From positions 1 to 46,885 of the forward strand of contig JALWJX010000077.1 of assembly GCA_026996895.1 (NCBI GenBank): 46,885 bases of DNA, given 5' to 3'. A program made the position numbers and the translations under genes. Shown piece after piece: positions 26,157 through 32,690 of the stretch (position 1 is the stretch's first letter; each line of letters starts with the position of its first letter). The DNA is from Candidatus Kapaibacterium sp. (GTDB lineage: Bacteria > Bacteroidota > Ignavibacteria > Kapaibacteriales > WFXC01). The notes under the pieces were generated by a model. It had not been told where the DNA came from. It saw only the letters and a program-made list of their open reading frames with translations, and did no database searches.

Positions 26157-26528
26157 ATGCGGGGTTATAGTGTCAATCCAATTGAAGTTCGTCGCAAAGC
26201 CGCTCAGGAACACGGTGTTTACGCTTCGCTGGTGGCAATTTCCAAACGTGCCAACGGCATTATGGCGGAAATTAAGGAGCATATTTATGCCAAGTTGGCA
26301 CCCTACCTGGAACTTGGCGGAGAGAATTCCGATGATGAAGATGATACGATCGATCACGAACAGTTAGAAATTTCCAAAGAATTCGATACCATTCCCAAGC
26401 CGACCATCCTGGCAATGAAAGAATTCCTGGAAGACAGGTTGAAGTTCCGCATCGAGGAGAAAGAAGAGCCGCAGCGTCGACGTATTCGCCGTGTTCGTCG
26501 GCGAGGACGTCGTCGGTATCGGCGGTGA
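26157..26528 (+). CDS. rpoZ: RNA polymerase omega subunit with arginine-rich C-terminal tail
   Basis: 123 residues. It matches Bacteroidota-type omega (RpoZ/Rpb6): VYASLVAISKRANGIMAEIK corresponds to the conserved block that clamps the beta' subunit, and EISKEFDTIPKPTILAMKEFL is the C-terminal block of this lineage's omega. The ATG at 26157 is preferred over an in-frame GTG at 26067 because it has GGAGAGG upstream and fits the family length. Located upstream of coaBC, a neighbourhood seen in many bacteria, though here a terminator lies between them. Unusual: an acidic insert (SDDEDDTIDHE) and a C-terminal tail RRRIRRVRRRGRRRYRR that standard omega lacks. Confidence 0.88.
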   Translation: MRGYSVNPIEVRRKAAQEHGVYASLVAISKRANGIMAEIKEHIYAKLAPYLELGGENSDDEDDTIDHEQLEISKEFDTIPKPTILAMKEFLEDRLKFRIEEKEEPQRRRIRRVRRRGRRRYRR

Positions 26529-26563
26529 GATCAGGCAAGCTTTCGTTTTTGCAGCGGTTGCGC

Positions 26564-26597
26564 AAAGCACCAGTGAATTGCTGGTGCTTTTTTGTTT
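26564..26597 (+). terminator. Rho-independent terminator after rpoZ
   Basis: Perfect 10-bp stem AAAGCACCAG / CTGGTGCTTT, loop TGAATTG, followed by TTTGTTT. It lies 36 bp after the rpoZ stop. Confidence 0.9.
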
Positions 26598-26968
26598 CTG
26601 AGAAATTCAGTGCTGGTTAGCGACGATTATCGGTTCAGGGAAAGAAGAGACAGAAACTGTGCCATTGGCTGGCAGAGAGAACAAAGGAGGATGGAGGACC
26701 AGCACAGTACCAATGTGAGCAAGCTCGCTCCCCAGCGCCGTCGATCGTATCCGCAGAATGGAGAACCAGCGCAGTGCGAACGCAAGTGCTTGCAAAGATT
26801 GAGTCGTCCTCACACAAGGGGGCAGATCGAAAGCAGGGGCGGTTTCAGTGCTCACGGTTGTTCGAGGAAACTCTGATCGATAAACGAGGCAGCAGCAATG
26901 CTCGTCCTGTCTGCTGCCTGTGTCTGGATTAAGAAGGGCAAAGCAATTGGGCAGGAAGGGAAGTGTAG
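26598..26968 (+). other. Long leader of coaBC with possible RNA pseudoknot
   Basis: 371 bp without a supportable gene between the rpoZ terminator and coaBC. Short hairpins are present (GAGC-AA-GCTC near 26717; CAAG-TG-CTTG near 26782). Near the 3' end, ACGAG (26884-26888) can pair with CTCGT (26901-26905) while GCAGCAG-type bases 26889-26895 pair with CTGCTGC-type bases 26911-26917, an H-type pseudoknot topology; alternatively AGGCAGCAG / CTGCTGCCT forms one 9-bp stem. A structured 5' leader or small RNA is possible. No match to RNase P RNA, tmRNA or SRP RNA cores was seen. Confidence 0.35.
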
Positions 26969-28363
26969 ATGAGCAAACGCATCCTTTTAGGGGTCAGTGG
27001 GAGCATTGCCGCTTACAAAGTTCCCTGGCTGATTCGAGATTTACAGCGGGCAGACTGGCAGGTGCGGGTCGTGTTGACGCCAACGGCTGCCCGGTTTGTA
27101 TCTCCACTGGTACTGGAGAATTTAACGCGTACCCTGGTCCCGGTGGATTCTTTTGACCCCCGGCTGCAACCGGCAGCTTCGTGGCATGTCCATTGGGCAC
27201 GATGGGCAGATGTGATGATCATCGCTCCAGTTTCTTTGACCACCTTAGGAAAGCTGGTAGCAGGTATCGCTGATACGCCCGTGACTCTGACAGCTCTGTC
27301 TTTACCCGCCACAACGCCGCTGGGATGTGTACCAGCGATGGATGTGGAAATGTGGAAACATCCTGTTACCCGGCATAAAGTTGCCACGCTGCAGCAATGG
27401 GGGGTGCACTTTTTGATGCCAGAGGAAGGGGCTTTAGCCAGTGGTTTAGAAGGTGTTGGACGCTTGTCGCAAATTGAGGCTATCGTCGCGTTCGCAGAGC
27501 AGTTGCTCCAGCAGCGTTCGAGCGCACATTACCTGTCTGAAGGTGACGTTCAGCAGCAGGAGCAGCCAGCAGCGCAACAGAAGAAAAGTCCACTTGAAAC
27601 CCTTCTGGAACAGCCGACGGAAACGCTGGACGAAAGGGTAGAACAGCGGCAATTCGAAACAGATCTGGAGTGGACAGAATTCCAGCGGCGTCATTCTGTT
27701 TTGAAGGGTAAAACGGTTGTTATCACCGCCGGACCGACATACGAACCCATTGATCCTGTTCGATTTATCGGCAATCCATCGACAGGGACAATGGGCTATG
27801 CGCTGGCAGCAGAAGCGGTGCGGCGGGGTGCAAAGGTGATCCTGGTGTCCGGACCAACCCATCAGATGCCTCCGGATGGTGTGAAAGTCGTACGAGTACA
27901 AACAGCAGATGAAATGCATCAGGCTGTGCTCCAGCATTGGGATACGGCAGATGTGTTTATCGGCGCCGCAGCGGTAGCTGATTTTACTCCCGTGGAACCA
28001 GCAGAAACCAAGCTCAAGAAGGAGGGAAAGTCGGAACTGATACTCCGATTGAAACGAACGCCGGATATTCTGGAAGCCGTTGGAAAATCGAAGCAGCAGC
28101 ATCAGATAGTCGTTGGTTTTGCACTGGAAACCGATGACGGAGTAGAGGCGGCAAAGGAAAAGCTGAAGAAAAAGAATTGCGACTTCGTAGTCCTCAATTA
28201 CGCCAACCGTCCAGATAGTGGATTCGGAGAGGGGAAAAATACCATTACCATCGTGACGCCTGAGCGGGTGCAATCATACCCGCCGATGAGCAAGCAGGAG
28301 TGCGCTCAGGTAATTCTCAATCAGGTGGAGCAAATCGTACGGCAACACGTGCAAAAGCAGTGA
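26969..28363 (+). CDS. coaBC: Bifunctional phosphopantothenate-cysteine ligase / phosphopantothenoylcysteine decarboxylase
   Basis: Coenzyme A biosynthesis: CoaB joins cysteine to 4'-phosphopantothenate and CoaC decarboxylates the product using FMN. 464 residues. CoaC spans about 1-178 (ILLGVSGSIAAYKVP, the catalytic His75 in HVHWARWAD, VPAMDVEMW, ALASGLEGVGRL). CoaB spans about 245-464 (KTVVITAGPTYEPIDPVRF, NPSTGTMGYALA, AETKLKKEGKSELILRL). Two residues differ from E. coli Dfp: Asp125 in place of the Asn of PAMN, and Ser158 in place of the active-site Cys. From memory, similar PAMD and LASG forms occur in Bacteroidota. A 65-residue Gln/Glu-rich linker between the halves is unusually long. 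Strong ribosome binding site GGAAGGGAAG. Its stop overlaps the next gene's GTG start. Confidence 0.95.
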   Translation: MSKRILLGVSGSIAAYKVPWLIRDLQRADWQVRVVLTPTAARFVSPLVLENLTRTLVPVDSFDPRLQPAASWHVHWARWADVMIIAPVSLTTLGKLVAGIADTPVTLTALSLPATTPLGCVPAMDVEMWKHPVTRHKVATLQQWGVHFLMPEEGALASGLEGVGRLSQIEAIVAFAEQLLQQRSSAHYLSEGDVQQQEQPAAQQKKSPLETLLEQPTETLDERVEQRQFETDLEWTEFQRRHSVLKGKTVVITAGPTYEPIDPVRFIGNPSTGTMGYALAAEAVRRGAKVILVSGPTHQMPPDGVKVVRVQTADEMHQAVLQHWDTADVFIGAAAVADFTPVEPAETKLKKEGKSELILRLKRTPDILEAVGKSKQQHQIVVGFALETDDGVEAAKEKLKKKNCDFVVLNYANRPDSGFGEGKNTITIVTPERVQSYPPMSKQECAQVILNQVEQIVRQHVQKQ

Positions 28364-29508
28364 GTGTTTCAGTGGTACAACGGTCCCAGCAGCGGTTGTA
28401 TCTGTTTGATTTGCTGCGCCTGTTCGCCATCGTGGAGATGATCTTTGGGCATACGGTAACATCGATGGTGGTACCCCACCACCTTACAGCATTTCCGTGG
28501 ACACTATGGCAGGAGTTTCGCGGTTTCACGGCTCCACTTTTTCTGATCGTATCCGGCGTTGTACAGGTCTATGCAAACAAGCGAGATAGTCGAGGCAGAG
28601 TGCTTCCTGCAATCCTCTGGCGTCGCCTTCGCTGGGCAGTCGCCTTAATCCTCATCGGGTATTTGCTGGTACTTCCTGCGCGATCGCTGCACCATTTGCC
28701 GTATGTATCGGCATCGGTGTGGCAGTCGTTCTGGAAAGTGAACATTTTGCAGTTGATCGGCGTAGCTTTGATTCTCAATACCCTGATATTCGCTGCAACC
28801 GCCAGTGTGAAACAGTACCGGCGATGGGCGTTGGTCGCTGGTGCTGCTGTTGTTGGCGTAACGCCGATAATGGCGATATTGCCGGTTCACCAGTGGCTCC
28901 CGATGCCCATTGCTCAGTATTGCAGCTTTGCGTATGGATCATTCTTTCCCGTATTTCCGTATGCCGCCTATATGCTGCTGGGGGGATGGTTTGGTGCCTG
29001 GCTCTGGTCTATGCCGCAACAACATCACCCGCAGTACTATCGCAGGATGGTCGTACCACTCTTTGCAATCTGTACAGTGGCGGGTATCGCAACGTTCAAT
29101 TCCTCAGTTACCTGGCTGACCCCGTGGTTTGGATCGCATCCTAACTCGTGGTCTCTTTTTCTCTTCCGCTTTGCCGGCGTTCTGGGACTTGTTGCGGTAA
29201 GTGGATGGTTGTTGCCGCAGAGACTCCGCTGGTATTCACAGGCTTCACGGCTGAGTTCGAAGGCGTTTTTTCAGTATATTCTCCATCTGATTCTCCTCTA
29301 CGGTACGGCGTGGTGGGATGGACCGGCGCGCCGCTTCCCGCATTCGTTGTCGCTGGAGCAGGGGGTTGCAATGGCAGCAGGAATCATAGCACTGTGCTTT
29401 GCCGCCAGTTGGGGAATTACCTATGTGCAGCGTCGTTCCCTCTCGCTGTACCGCCTTGCTCGCTCCGGTATCGCTGCCATTGTGGTATTACTGCTCCTCC
29501 TGCCTTAA
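28360..29508 (+). CDS. Multipass membrane acyltransferase-like protein (DUF1624/HGSNAT or acyltransferase-3 type)
   Basis: About 382 residues and ten predicted membrane helices. The N-terminal RLYLFDLLRLFAIVEMIFGHT matches the opening helix, with its essential His, of the heparan-alpha-glucosaminide N-acetyltransferase-like and acyltransferase-3 families, which move acyl groups across the membrane onto sugars or lipids. The substrate is unknown. The GTG at 28360 overlaps the coaBC stop as GTGA, which suggests translational coupling; a second GTG at 28372 is possible, and an ATG at 28300 lies inside coaBC and is unlikely. The pairing with coaBC may be fortuitous, although acyl-CoA-dependent chemistry would fit. 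Confidence 0.8.
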   Translation: MSVSVVQRSQQRLYLFDLLRLFAIVEMIFGHTVTSMVVPHHLTAFPWTLWQEFRGFTAPLFLIVSGVVQVYANKRDSRGRVLPAILWRRLRWAVALILIGYLLVLPARSLHHLPYVSASVWQSFWKVNILQLIGVALILNTLIFAATASVKQYRRWALVAGAAVVGVTPIMAILPVHQWLPMPIAQYCSFAYGSFFPVFPYAAYMLLGGWFGAWLWSMPQQHHPQYYRRMVVPLFAICTVAGIATFNSSVTWLTPWFGSHPNSWSLFLFRFAGVLGLVAVSGWLLPQRLRWYSQASRLSSKAFFQYILHLILLYGTAWWDGPARRFPHSLSLEQGVAMAAGIIALCFAASWGITYVQRRSLSLYRLARSGIAAIVVLLLLLP

Positions 29509-29627
29509 GTCATAGCTTGCTATCATTCAAGCAATTTCTTTCGCGGTACTGAAATAAGAGGCTGAGAAGCTCACGATTTAGGACTATCCAGAGGTGCTGG
29601 GGTGCCCGACTTTCCCCAGTAAAGACC

Positions 29628-29692
29628 GGGAGCGCCGGCTTAGCTGGCAACGTGGCGAATGTGTAGGGGCAACCGGCCGGTCGCCCCTACGG
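29628..29692. repeat. Palindromic repeat unit, copy A
   Basis: A 65-bp unit starting GGGAGCGCCGGCTTAGCTGGC and ending in a near-perfect 28-bp palindrome (29663-29690): GTAGGGGC pairs with GCCCCTAC and ACCGG with CCGGT. A diverged copy (roughly 80% identical by eye) is at 30941-31006 in the same orientation. Part of a noncoding tract 29509-29878 that contains only such palindromes. Confidence 0.75.
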
Positions 29693-29694
29693 AT

Positions 29695-29717
29695 GGGCAG
29701 ACACGCAGGTCTGTCCC
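29695..29717. repeat. Small inverted repeat
   Basis: GGGCAGAC pairs with GTCTGTCC (one G-T pair) around ACGCAG, directly after copy A and before the cruciform-like repeat. Directly seen; role unknown. Confidence 0.5.
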
Positions 29718-29720
29718 TAC

Positions 29721-29820
29721 TGGGAGCGCCGACTTTAGTCGGCATACACACTGAAGTGTGCGCTCCCAGGCACGCTGCAAAGTGTGCGCTCCCCGGTGGG
29801 CGACCCGCCGGCGCCCCTAC
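29721..29820. repeat. Nested three-way palindrome and partial duplicates
   Basis: The outer arms TGGGAGCGC (29721-29729) and GCGCTCCCA (29760-29768) are perfectly complementary and enclose two inner hairpins: CGACT/AGTCG (29730-29741) and CACACT/AGTGTG (29747-29760). The sequence AAGTGTGCGCTCCC is then repeated at 29780-29793, followed by a diverged copy of the GGGCGACC...GCGCCCCTAC palindrome half. The arrangement could form a cloverleaf-like cruciform in DNA or RNA. Confidence 0.65.
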
Positions 29821-29917
29821 GGGTGTGCGTGGACAACGGGCAATACACCCTCAAGCATGCACTTCCGGCGGAATGTGACAGCGGGAGGTAATAGCGCAGT
29901 ATCCGAACGGCGGGCGA

Positions 29918-30586
29918 GTGGAGGTGTACCAGTCCGAAGCGCAGAAGTTTGGCAGAGGGGCGCGGAATGTCCACGACGAGATCCGCTCGCTGCTGGAGCA
30001 GGCAACAGAGCGGGCGGAGCAGTTGGCGCGGGAGGCGGAGATGACGCCAGAAAGGGTTGGAGCGATGAAGCAGTCGCTTCTTGAGAAAGTGATCCGGCAG
30101 GATGCGCAGGAGCAGGCAGAAAAGATGCGGCGGCGGCTGTGGGAAAAGAAACTGATACCGGAGCTGGAGGCAGCGAAGGAGATCGCACGCATAACTGGCT
30201 GGCACATTGTGCTGCGGGAGCCGGAAGCGTATGCGGAATATAAGCACGCAGATGGATGGCGGGAAGAGGGCGGCAGGATTAAGGAGATTCTGGAGATTAA
30301 GCGGGTGACGAAGGGAGCGAAAAATCTGAAAAGGGTTATAGAGGAGCGAATAGAATCTGCGTTAGAGCAACCAGGAAAGACGGTCGTACTGTTTGTTGAA
30401 CCTGGGTTTCTTGCCGAGCAGGCAGCAAGGGGAGAGCCGATGGATTTTGAGGCGATCAAAGCGGTTTTGCGCCGGGTGATCCGTGGTGGATGGGAGCGGT
30501 ATAAAGAGCGAAGGGATAAGGTGGTGGTGTTGGTTGCCGGAAATGTGATGGAAAGGAGGACATTGGAGGAGTGGTTGCAGAGATGA
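29918..30586 (+). CDS. Nuclease-like protein, possible C-terminal remnant of a Mu-like head protein
   Basis: 222 residues from a GTG start. Residues 15-90 are charged and helical; residues 105-200 carry a pattern seen in small nuclease domains attached to phage head-morphogenesis proteins and contact-dependent toxins: EAYAEYKHADGW, then ILEIKRVTKGAKNLKRVI, then ALEQPGKTVVLFVEPGF, where Asp/Glu and the E-x-K are candidate catalytic residues. The reading frame is open back to 29879, giving REVIAQYPNGGRVEVY, so the gene may be a fragment cut off at its 5' end by the palindrome cluster. No good ribosome binding site. Family membership is inferred from pattern only. Confidence 0.5.
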   Translation: MEVYQSEAQKFGRGARNVHDEIRSLLEQATERAEQLAREAEMTPERVGAMKQSLLEKVIRQDAQEQAEKMRRRLWEKKLIPELEAAKEIARITGWHIVLREPEAYAEYKHADGWREEGGRIKEILEIKRVTKGAKNLKRVIEERIESALEQPGKTVVLFVEPGFLAEQAARGEPMDFEAIKAVLRRVIRGGWERYKERRDKVVVLVAGNVMERRTLEEWLQR

Positions 30587-30654
30587 TGTTCACAATAAGC
30601 TGGGAATTTGCTTCGTCACACAATGGTGTTGGCTATGAACCGGTGTTTGATTTC

Positions 30655-30803
30655 TTAGAGTATTCCTGCTGGTCGGATCCAGAGAGCTCTGGGCGGGTAG
30701 CCAACTGACCCGTAGCTGCCGTTGCTCCCCGCCAATGGTTGCAGCGGAGGCTACGGAGGTTGGGGCTCGTCGAGGTAAGCCCTGGATCAAAAGATCAGCG
30801 GGG
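30655..30803 (+). ncRNA. Structured noncoding RNA candidate, possibly 6S-like
   Basis: A long rod-like fold: the closing stem GCTGGTC (30668-30674) pairs with GATCAGC (30793-30799, one G-T pair), extended by GATCC / GGATC across an AAAA bulge. A large internal bubble holds CTCGTCGAG on its 3' side, followed by GTAAGCCC. The apical arm has AGCC/GGCT, AAC/GTT, CCGTAGC / GCTACGG and CCGTTGC / GCAGCGG. A strong terminator follows at once. The rod with a central bubble, and a small 3'-strand hairpin followed by AAGCC, resembles 6S RNA (RNAP-binding), compared from memory. No SRP GGAA core and no RNase P core is visible. The 5' end and promoter are uncertain. Confidence 0.42.
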
Positions 30804-30843
30804 GCGAGTAGCTAAAGCGGGGATAGGCTGCTCGCTTTTTTTT
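30804..30843 (+). terminator. Rho-independent terminator of the structured RNA
   Basis: GCGAGTAGC (30804-30812) pairs with GCTGCTCGC (30827-30835, one G-T pair) with a 14-nt loop, followed by eight T residues. No protein gene ends just upstream, which supports a noncoding transcript. Confidence 0.85.
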
Positions 30844-30940
30844 ATGCCTTCCTGAGGATTCCCTGCCGTGTTTAAAGTTATTGCATTCCGGGTTTTGTTA
30901 TTAAAGGTTTTGGGTGTTTTGTTAAATAAGGGTGTCTGCT

Positions 30941-31006
30941 GGGAGCGCCGGCTTTCGTTGGCAATGGTGCGGATGTGAAGGGGCGACCGGTCGGTTGCCA
31001 CTACGG
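30941..31006. repeat. Palindromic repeat unit, copy B
   Basis: Direct-orientation relative of the 29628-29692 unit, starting GGGAGCGCCGGCTTTCGTTGG and including GGGGCGACCGGTCGGTTGCC. Its palindrome is more decayed than copy A. The surrounding 30844-31074 otherwise contains nothing I recognise. Confidence 0.65.
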
Positions 31007-31074
31007 GGCCCGGGTGGAAATAAATTCTCCGGAAAGGACGTTTACAGCGGTGGGAATAACCGAAGGGTCAAAGG

Positions 31075-31338
31075 ATGCGGCAGCGATTTCTGGAGTTTGT
31101 GAAGCAGCAGCCGGGTAGTTGTGATGCCGGTGGCACTTCAGAATGGACTTGGGATGTTCGGTACGGATCGGCGCGGCGGATAGTGATTTTCTGCATTGAG
31201 GGAAGCATCGAAGAAATAAGAGGGATAATGGATTCGATAGAACCGGTGGTGGTGAAAGTACCGCTAACGGTGGATGTTTACAGAGTGCGGCGGCAAAGAA
31301 TAGAGTTTGTTGGAACGTGGAGGTATGGCAATGGCTGA
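31075..31338 (+). CDS. Hypothetical 87-residue protein
   Basis: Unrecognised small protein with alternating hydrophobic stretches (ARRIVIFCIEG, VVVKVPLTVDVYRV) that suggest a compact alpha/beta fold, and a tryptophan pair in WTWDVRYG. No signal peptide or membrane helix. ATG preceded by AAGG. Its stop overlaps the start of the next gene by 8 nt, so the two are probably translated together. It might be a DNA- or protein-modifying partner, or an immunity-like protein, but nothing in the sequence decides this. Confidence 0.55.
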   Translation: MRQRFLEFVKQQPGSCDAGGTSEWTWDVRYGSARRIVIFCIEGSIEEIRGIMDSIEPVVVKVPLTVDVYRVRRQRIEFVGTWRYGNG

Positions 31339-32209
31339 AGAAAAGGAGCTGCTGGAAACTTATCGCCGCGAGATGTTGTTTATCCGGCTGCTGCTGGTGC
31401 CGTATGTTGTGGAGTTTAATAGCGATCCAATTTGGGAGGACTTTTGTATTTTGACGATCTACGTGTGGGAGGCACGCCATTTTGAGGGGTATATTCTGCG
31501 GATTCGTCCGAATGTGCAAACGCACGACCCGATTGGGAATGAACACGTCTGGATAGCAATTGATCGGCAGCGGCAATTGTTGTGCTATTTGAAGACGGGG
31601 AAGATGGTGCGATTTCAGGATTTGCCGGTATTTCGGGGAGCGAGCAAAAAGTGGATAGAATCCTCAGAAAGGGTGGAGGTGAAGAATAAGGTTTCGACTT
31701 TTCGCTATTGCGGTGAACTATGGGAATATGTTCTGGGGGAAATAAAATGGTTTCTTTTGTTTCGGGACAGCAGGATCATCACGTATGGCACGCATTTCTG
31801 GCAGGTGCAGCCTGTGGACTGGGAGTTGTCGGAGGAAGAGGTAGATTACTGGATTGATGTTGGATATTACGACGAGAATAACGAATTTTTGGACGAGTTC
31901 GATCAATACCAGAAGGTATGCAGCGAGCACAGCGAACCGTTGGACGAGCCGGAATGGATGCTGGAATTTCGACCTTATAATTCGGTCACAACACAGGTAT
32001 TGCATTTATCGCTTTACCCGGCGATGGCTTTAAAAGAAAAGGACTGGTGGGATGGGAGGGGGATGGAAGAATGGGAGCGGGCAGAAGAATTGCAGAAAGA
32101 GGTTCGGTGGCTGGAGCGGCTACGGGCGATGTATGGGGCGCAGCTTTTTGATGAAGTAGAGGAAACGATCCGTGAGGAATATCGCCGCGCTGGGGTATTG
32201 CGTGGCTAA
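31331..32209 (+). CDS. Hypothetical 292-residue protein
   Basis: Unrecognised, acidic and very rich in Trp, Tyr and Glu (for example WEDFCILTIYVWEARHFEGY, and YWIDVGYYDENNEFLDEFDQ). Helical charged C-terminus (EWERAEELQKEVRWLERLRAM). No membrane segments. The ATG at 31331 is chosen because GGAGG lies seven bases upstream; the ATG two codons earlier is too close to it. Overlaps the preceding 87-residue gene by 8 nt and the convergent gp37-like gene by 4 nt, indicating tight packing typical of phage or mobile DNA. No function can be assigned. Confidence 0.65.
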   Translation: MAEEKELLETYRREMLFIRLLLVPYVVEFNSDPIWEDFCILTIYVWEARHFEGYILRIRPNVQTHDPIGNEHVWIAIDRQRQLLCYLKTGKMVRFQDLPVFRGASKKWIESSERVEVKNKVSTFRYCGELWEYVLGEIKWFLLFRDSRIITYGTHFWQVQPVDWELSEEEVDYWIDVGYYDENNEFLDEFDQYQKVCSEHSEPLDEPEWMLEFRPYNSVTTQVLHLSLYPAMALKEKDWWDGRGMEEWERAEELQKEVRWLERLRAMYGAQLFDEVEETIREEYRRAGVLRG

Positions 32210-32607
32210 CTCAAATCATAGAACGTAGCAAATTCCACAGCAAGGACGACCTGGGAGGACGAGGCTTCCACTAAGTCGATCGTTAGGTTGCGCATTGGCA
32301 GGTGCGCCTGCTGGAGCGCGTGGATGGCTTTGCCTGCTTTTTCCGTAGCGTTTTTCAGCGTTTCGTGCAGCGCTGGCTGCGGCTTTGCGCCGATGTAGAG
32401 AATGACGCTTGCCAGTTGGGTGATCGCCGAGGTGGATTCGCTCTGGTAGAAGCTGCCGGGGAGGCAGTAGACAAGAAGAAAGGGCGGATGGAGCGGCAGC
32501 GCCTTGCCGAGCGTGCCGTAATCGATGTGGTCGGCATCGATGCCGATCGAAGCGGCGTTGCTTCGCAGCAGATTCACAATCGAGTCCCAAAGCTGCGCGA
32601 ACGTCAT
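32206..32607 (-). CDS. Mu gp37-like (DUF1834-type) phage protein, tentative
   Basis: 133 residues. The pattern of a helical start, then LPLHPPFLLVYCLPGSFYQ, then strand ASVILYIGAK, a helix, and a closing strand QVVLAVEFATFY resembles the Mu-like gp37/DUF1834 tail-associated family, which is built around a y-x-hP-x-x-x-LV-Y core. Similarity is by eye and weak. Its ATG overlaps TGA of an upstream open fragment as ATGA, the arrangement expected if gp36 preceded it. Convergent with the 292-residue gene. Confidence 0.5.
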   Translation of the reverse strand: MTFAQLWDSIVNLLRSNAASIGIDADHIDYGTLGKALPLHPPFLLVYCLPGSFYQSESTSAITQLASVILYIGAKPQPALHETLKNATEKAGKAIHALQQAHLPMRNLTIDLVEASSSQVVLAVEFATFYDLS

Positions 32608-32690
32608 AAGGAATTGTTCCGGAAGCGGGGATCTTCGGGCGTTTCACTCTTTATGGGAAGAGCTACCAGCGTCGCAGGTGCTGGAGTTTT
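32604..32690 (-). pseudogene. Possible C-terminal remnant of a gp36-like phage gene
   Basis: An open frame without a start codon reads TPAPATLVALPIKSETPEDP then RFRNNSL and stops at TGA (32606-32604), overlapping the gp37-like ATG by four bases. In Mu-like phages gp36 lies directly upstream of gp37, and gp36 (DUF1320) proteins often end with a short Arg/Phe-containing tail. The stretch also underlies the 3' end of a small membrane-protein gene in another frame. Speculative. Confidence 0.25.

Noticed and set aside
26592-26876. Possible small protein upstream of coaBC
   Set aside because: The frame has no good ribosome binding site and a composition like random GC-rich sequence; open frames also exist on the other strand.
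26598-26968. RNase P RNA, tmRNA or SRP RNA
   Set aside because: Core sequences such as GAGGAAAGTCC, the tmRNA TPsiC-arm/CCA end, and the SRP GGAA domain IV loop are absent on both strands.
29628-29820. CRISPR-like array
   Set aside because: The repeats are palindromes of different sequences with irregular spacing, there are no uniform spacers, and no cas genes are nearby.
29594-29878. 94-residue frame across the palindromes
   Set aside because: Composed almost wholly of palindromic repeats; its sequence follows the repeats rather than a protein pattern.
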